From assembly GCF_037335815.1 (NCBI RefSeq), contig NZ_CP147841.1:744001-808000 (forward strand): a stretch of 64,000 nucleotides of DNA. The letters are read 5' to 3'. Shown piece by piece: positions 62,323 through 64,000 of the stretch. The position numbers were made by a program, and so were the translations under genes. The stretch comes from Salinirubellus litoreus (GTDB taxonomy: Archaea; Halobacteriota; Halobacteria; Halobacteriales; Haloarculaceae). Every line of letters starts with the position of its first letter. Within the stretch, counting starts at the first letter, position 1. The notes under the pieces are model-generated. The model did no database searches. It saw only the letters and a program-made list of their open reading frames with translations, and had not been told where the DNA came from.

Positions 62323-63135
62323 TCAGGGCTTGTCGGTGCCGTGCATCCACTCGAGCGCCGCATCCAGCCCCTTCTCGTCGCGGATCTCGCGGAACCGCCT
62401 CGCGGTCTCGGTCTCCATCGTCATCGTCCCGACGTACTCGGCGACGCGGCCGTACCGCCGGTAGCCCTGGGCCTCCTGAACGTCGTTCACCATCGCCTTC
62501 GCGACGGCGACGGCGGTACCGGGCGTCTTCCGTATCCCCGCGAGTTCGGTCTCGACTGTGGCTTCGAGTTCCCCCTCGGGGACGACCCGGTTGACCATGC
62601 CCATCCGCTCGGCGGCCTCGGCGTCGACGGTCTTGCCCGTGTAGAGCAGTTCGCGGGCGTCCTTGAGCGAGTCGGTGACGAACGGGAGGACGAACTTCGG
62701 CGGCGGCTCGCCGAAGTGCATATCGGGGTAGCCGAACGTCGAACCCTCGGTGGCGAAGGTCAGGTCACAGCAGACGGCGAGGTTACACCCGCCGGCGAGC
62801 GCCGGGCCGTCGACCGCCGCCAGGACCGGGAGCCGCGAGGAGAAGATCGCTTCCAGGTGGGTCCGCTGCGACAGCACCCGCTCGTCGAGCGTGCGCTCGG
62901 TCTCCCCCGCCCCGATGTCGTACCCGGCGGAGAACGCCCGGCCGCGGCCACTGAGGACCACGGCACGGACGTTCTCGCTCCCTTCGGCGCGGTCGAGCGC
63001 GTCCTCCAGCTCCGCGAGCAGCGTCGGCGAGAGCGCGTTGAGCGTCCCCGGACGGTCGAGTTCGATCCACGCGGTCCGGTCCTCGACGGCGTAGTCGAGA
63101 CAGTCGTAGTCGTTGTCCTTGTCGTTCCCTGCCAT
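62323..63135 (-). CDS. Enoyl-CoA hydratase/isomerase family protein
   Basis: A 270-residue crotonase-fold enzyme. AFSAGYDIGAGE and VDGPALAGGCNLAVCCDLTF form the oxyanion-hole region, with EGSTFGYPDMHFG and RMGMVNRVVPEGEL downstream. The usual roles are hydration or isomerisation of enoyl-CoA in fatty-acid or aromatic degradation. A catalytic Glu is not evident in the second half of the active site (GYPDMHFGEPP), so the exact reaction is open. No neighbouring beta-oxidation genes are in the window. An ATG at 63135 begins a charged N-terminus (AGNDKDNDYDCLDY). Confidence 0.88.
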   Translation of the reverse strand: MAGNDKDNDYDCLDYAVEDRTAWIELDRPGTLNALSPTLLAELEDALDRAEGSENVRAVVLSGRGRAFSAGYDIGAGETERTLDERVLSQRTHLEAIFSSRLPVLAAVDGPALAGGCNLAVCCDLTFATEGSTFGYPDMHFGEPPPKFVLPFVTDSLKDARELLYTGKTVDAEAAERMGMVNRVVPEGELEATVETELAGIRKTPGTAVAVAKAMVNDVQEAQGYRRYGRVAEYVGTMTMETETARRFREIRDEKGLDAALEWMHGTDKP

Positions 63136-63217
63136 GACCGGTGGTCACGGTCCGCACACAAGTACGGTCGGGTGGCGAGCGGTCGATCGTCCCGCGACGG
63201 CCGCCGGAGATGCCCGC

Positions 63218-64000
63218 TCAGCGGTCGTCGGGGAACTCCTCTCTCAGCGCGACGGGGTTCCGGAGCTGCGAGTTGAACGGGAAGGTGTCGGCCGTCCGGC
63301 GCGCGACGACCGTCAGCCGGACGACGTACGACGCCAGGACGAGGAACGGCGCGAAGCCGGCGGTCAGCACCGCGGGGACGAGCACGGAGAGCGTCCCGAC
63401 GGGGAGCGGCGGCTCGGAGCCCGGGACCGTGTAGAGCAGCATCAGGACGACCGCCACGATCTGGATCGGCACGCCGACGTAGAGCAGGTAGCGCGAGAGC
63501 TCCGACACCTCCGACTCGATGAAGACCGTCCTGAACATCCGGCTCGCGACCTCGATGTGCTTCAGCACCTCGGTCAGCCGGTCGAGCGGCTCGCCGACCT
63601 GTTCGGTGAACTCGTCGGCGTGCTCGGTCCGGAGGTACCACGTCCGGTGGACGTAGTTCTCGTAGTCGGCGGTCAGGGACGTGAACAGCGCGTGTTTCAG
63701 CCCGCTCGACGGTCGGCCGAGGAGGTCGATCACGTAGTCGGTGTGGGACCGCAGGCCGTCGACGAGCGCCGTCAGCTCCTCGCGGGCACGCTTCGTCCGC
63801 CCCTCCGACGAGACCCGTTCCAGCTCCTCGAGGTCGGCGTGGACGCTCCGGTAGAGCGCCAGGAAGAACGCGTCGGGCTTGACGGGCATGAGCCGCCGGC
63901 CGACGGTCCCGGCGACGTCCTCGCGGTAGGCGATCGTCTCGCCGATCTTCCCCCTGATCTCGCCGGGGGATTCGAGCCGACGGCCGAGGACGAACTGTCC
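63218..64000 (-). CDS. Membrane protein with two TM segments (partial, runs off the window)
   Basis: The frame stays open to the right edge of the window, adding at least 37 residues (GQFVLGRRLESPGEIRGKIG and more) before the Met at 63889, so the true start lies beyond 64000. The visible 260 residues have a long soluble, acidic helical part and two hydrophobic segments (~130-150 and ~160-185 after the Met). The end is basic (NSQLRNPVALREEFPDDR). No enzyme motif. The helical region with a membrane pair might fit a signalling or scaffold protein. Family not recognised. Confidence 0.7.
   Translation of the reverse strand, partial: GQFVLGRRLESPGEIRGKIGETIAYREDVAGTVGRRLMPVKPDAFFLALYRSVHADLEELERVSSEGRTKRAREELTALVDGLRSHTDYVIDLLGRPSSGLKHALFTSLTADYENYVHRTWYLRTEHADEFTEQVGEPLDRLTEVLKHIEVASRMFRTVFIESEVSELSRYLLYVGVPIQIVAVVLMLLYTVPGSEPPLPVGTLSVLVPAVLTAGFAPFLVLASYVVRLTVVARRTADTFPFNSQLRNPVALREEFPDDR

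Overview
The window is from a haloarchaeon (class Halobacteria). The evidence is high GC, acidic proteins, haloarchaeal domain families and archaeal promoter elements (TATA boxes close to start codons, few strong Shine-Dalgarno sites). I cannot fix the genus.

Layout. From the tRNA-Gln gene (51139-51211, minus strand) to the right end, the DNA is GC-rich ordinary chromosome: a GT4 glycosyltransferase, a very large tandem glucoamylase (GH15), a P-loop protein coupled to a divergent Nramp-like transporter, divergent tenA and thiD-thiN thiamine genes, a broken flavin-nucleotide-binding gene, an enoyl-CoA hydratase and the start of a membrane protein. From about 263 to 51138 the DNA is a mosaic accessory island. 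The last 12 bases of the tRNA-Gln gene recur exactly at 6430-6441, just upstream of a tyrosine integrase (6488-7738). They recur again at 263-276, where 14 bases match. The simplest reading is two tandem elements, about 44.7 kb and 6.2 kb, both integrated at the 3' end of this tRNA.

Island contents, left to right: (a) 0.3-6 kb, a block of nuclease-like genes: a frameshifted PD-(D/E)XK protein with three tryptophan-rich repeats, an HD phosphohydrolase, a membrane-anchored Mrr-like protein and a NucS/DUF91-like nuclease; (b) 6.4-11 kb, the integrase, small genes, an Asp-Glu repeat protein and decayed genes; (c) 11.3-29.3 kb, a two-gene ABC (Tc) toxin locus, with a 3256-residue TcA-like pore/translocation subunit divergent from a 2565-residue fused TcB-TcC that ends in a lower-GC HNH/EndoVII-like putative effector; (d) 29.6-31 kb, a serine recombinase and a VapBC pair with a perfect palindromic operator; (e) 31.6-36.8 kb, two small operons with nuclease-fold proteins and two degenerate integrase C-termini; (f) 36.9-48.6 kb, a restriction-like defence operon of AbrB-like regulator, DUF499 ATPase, small protein, DUF1156 DNA methyltransferase, winged-helix protein and PLD-SNF2 helicase; (g) 48.8-50.6 kb, an element-type protein of unknown function, then the tRNA.

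The most unusual system is the archaeal Tc toxin pair. By analogy with bacterial Tc toxins, TcA would bind a target cell and form the channel. The TcB-TcC cocoon would dock on it, cleave itself and release the C-terminal effector. Its target is unknown. The defence operon and the scattered nuclease genes fit an island rich in conflict systems.
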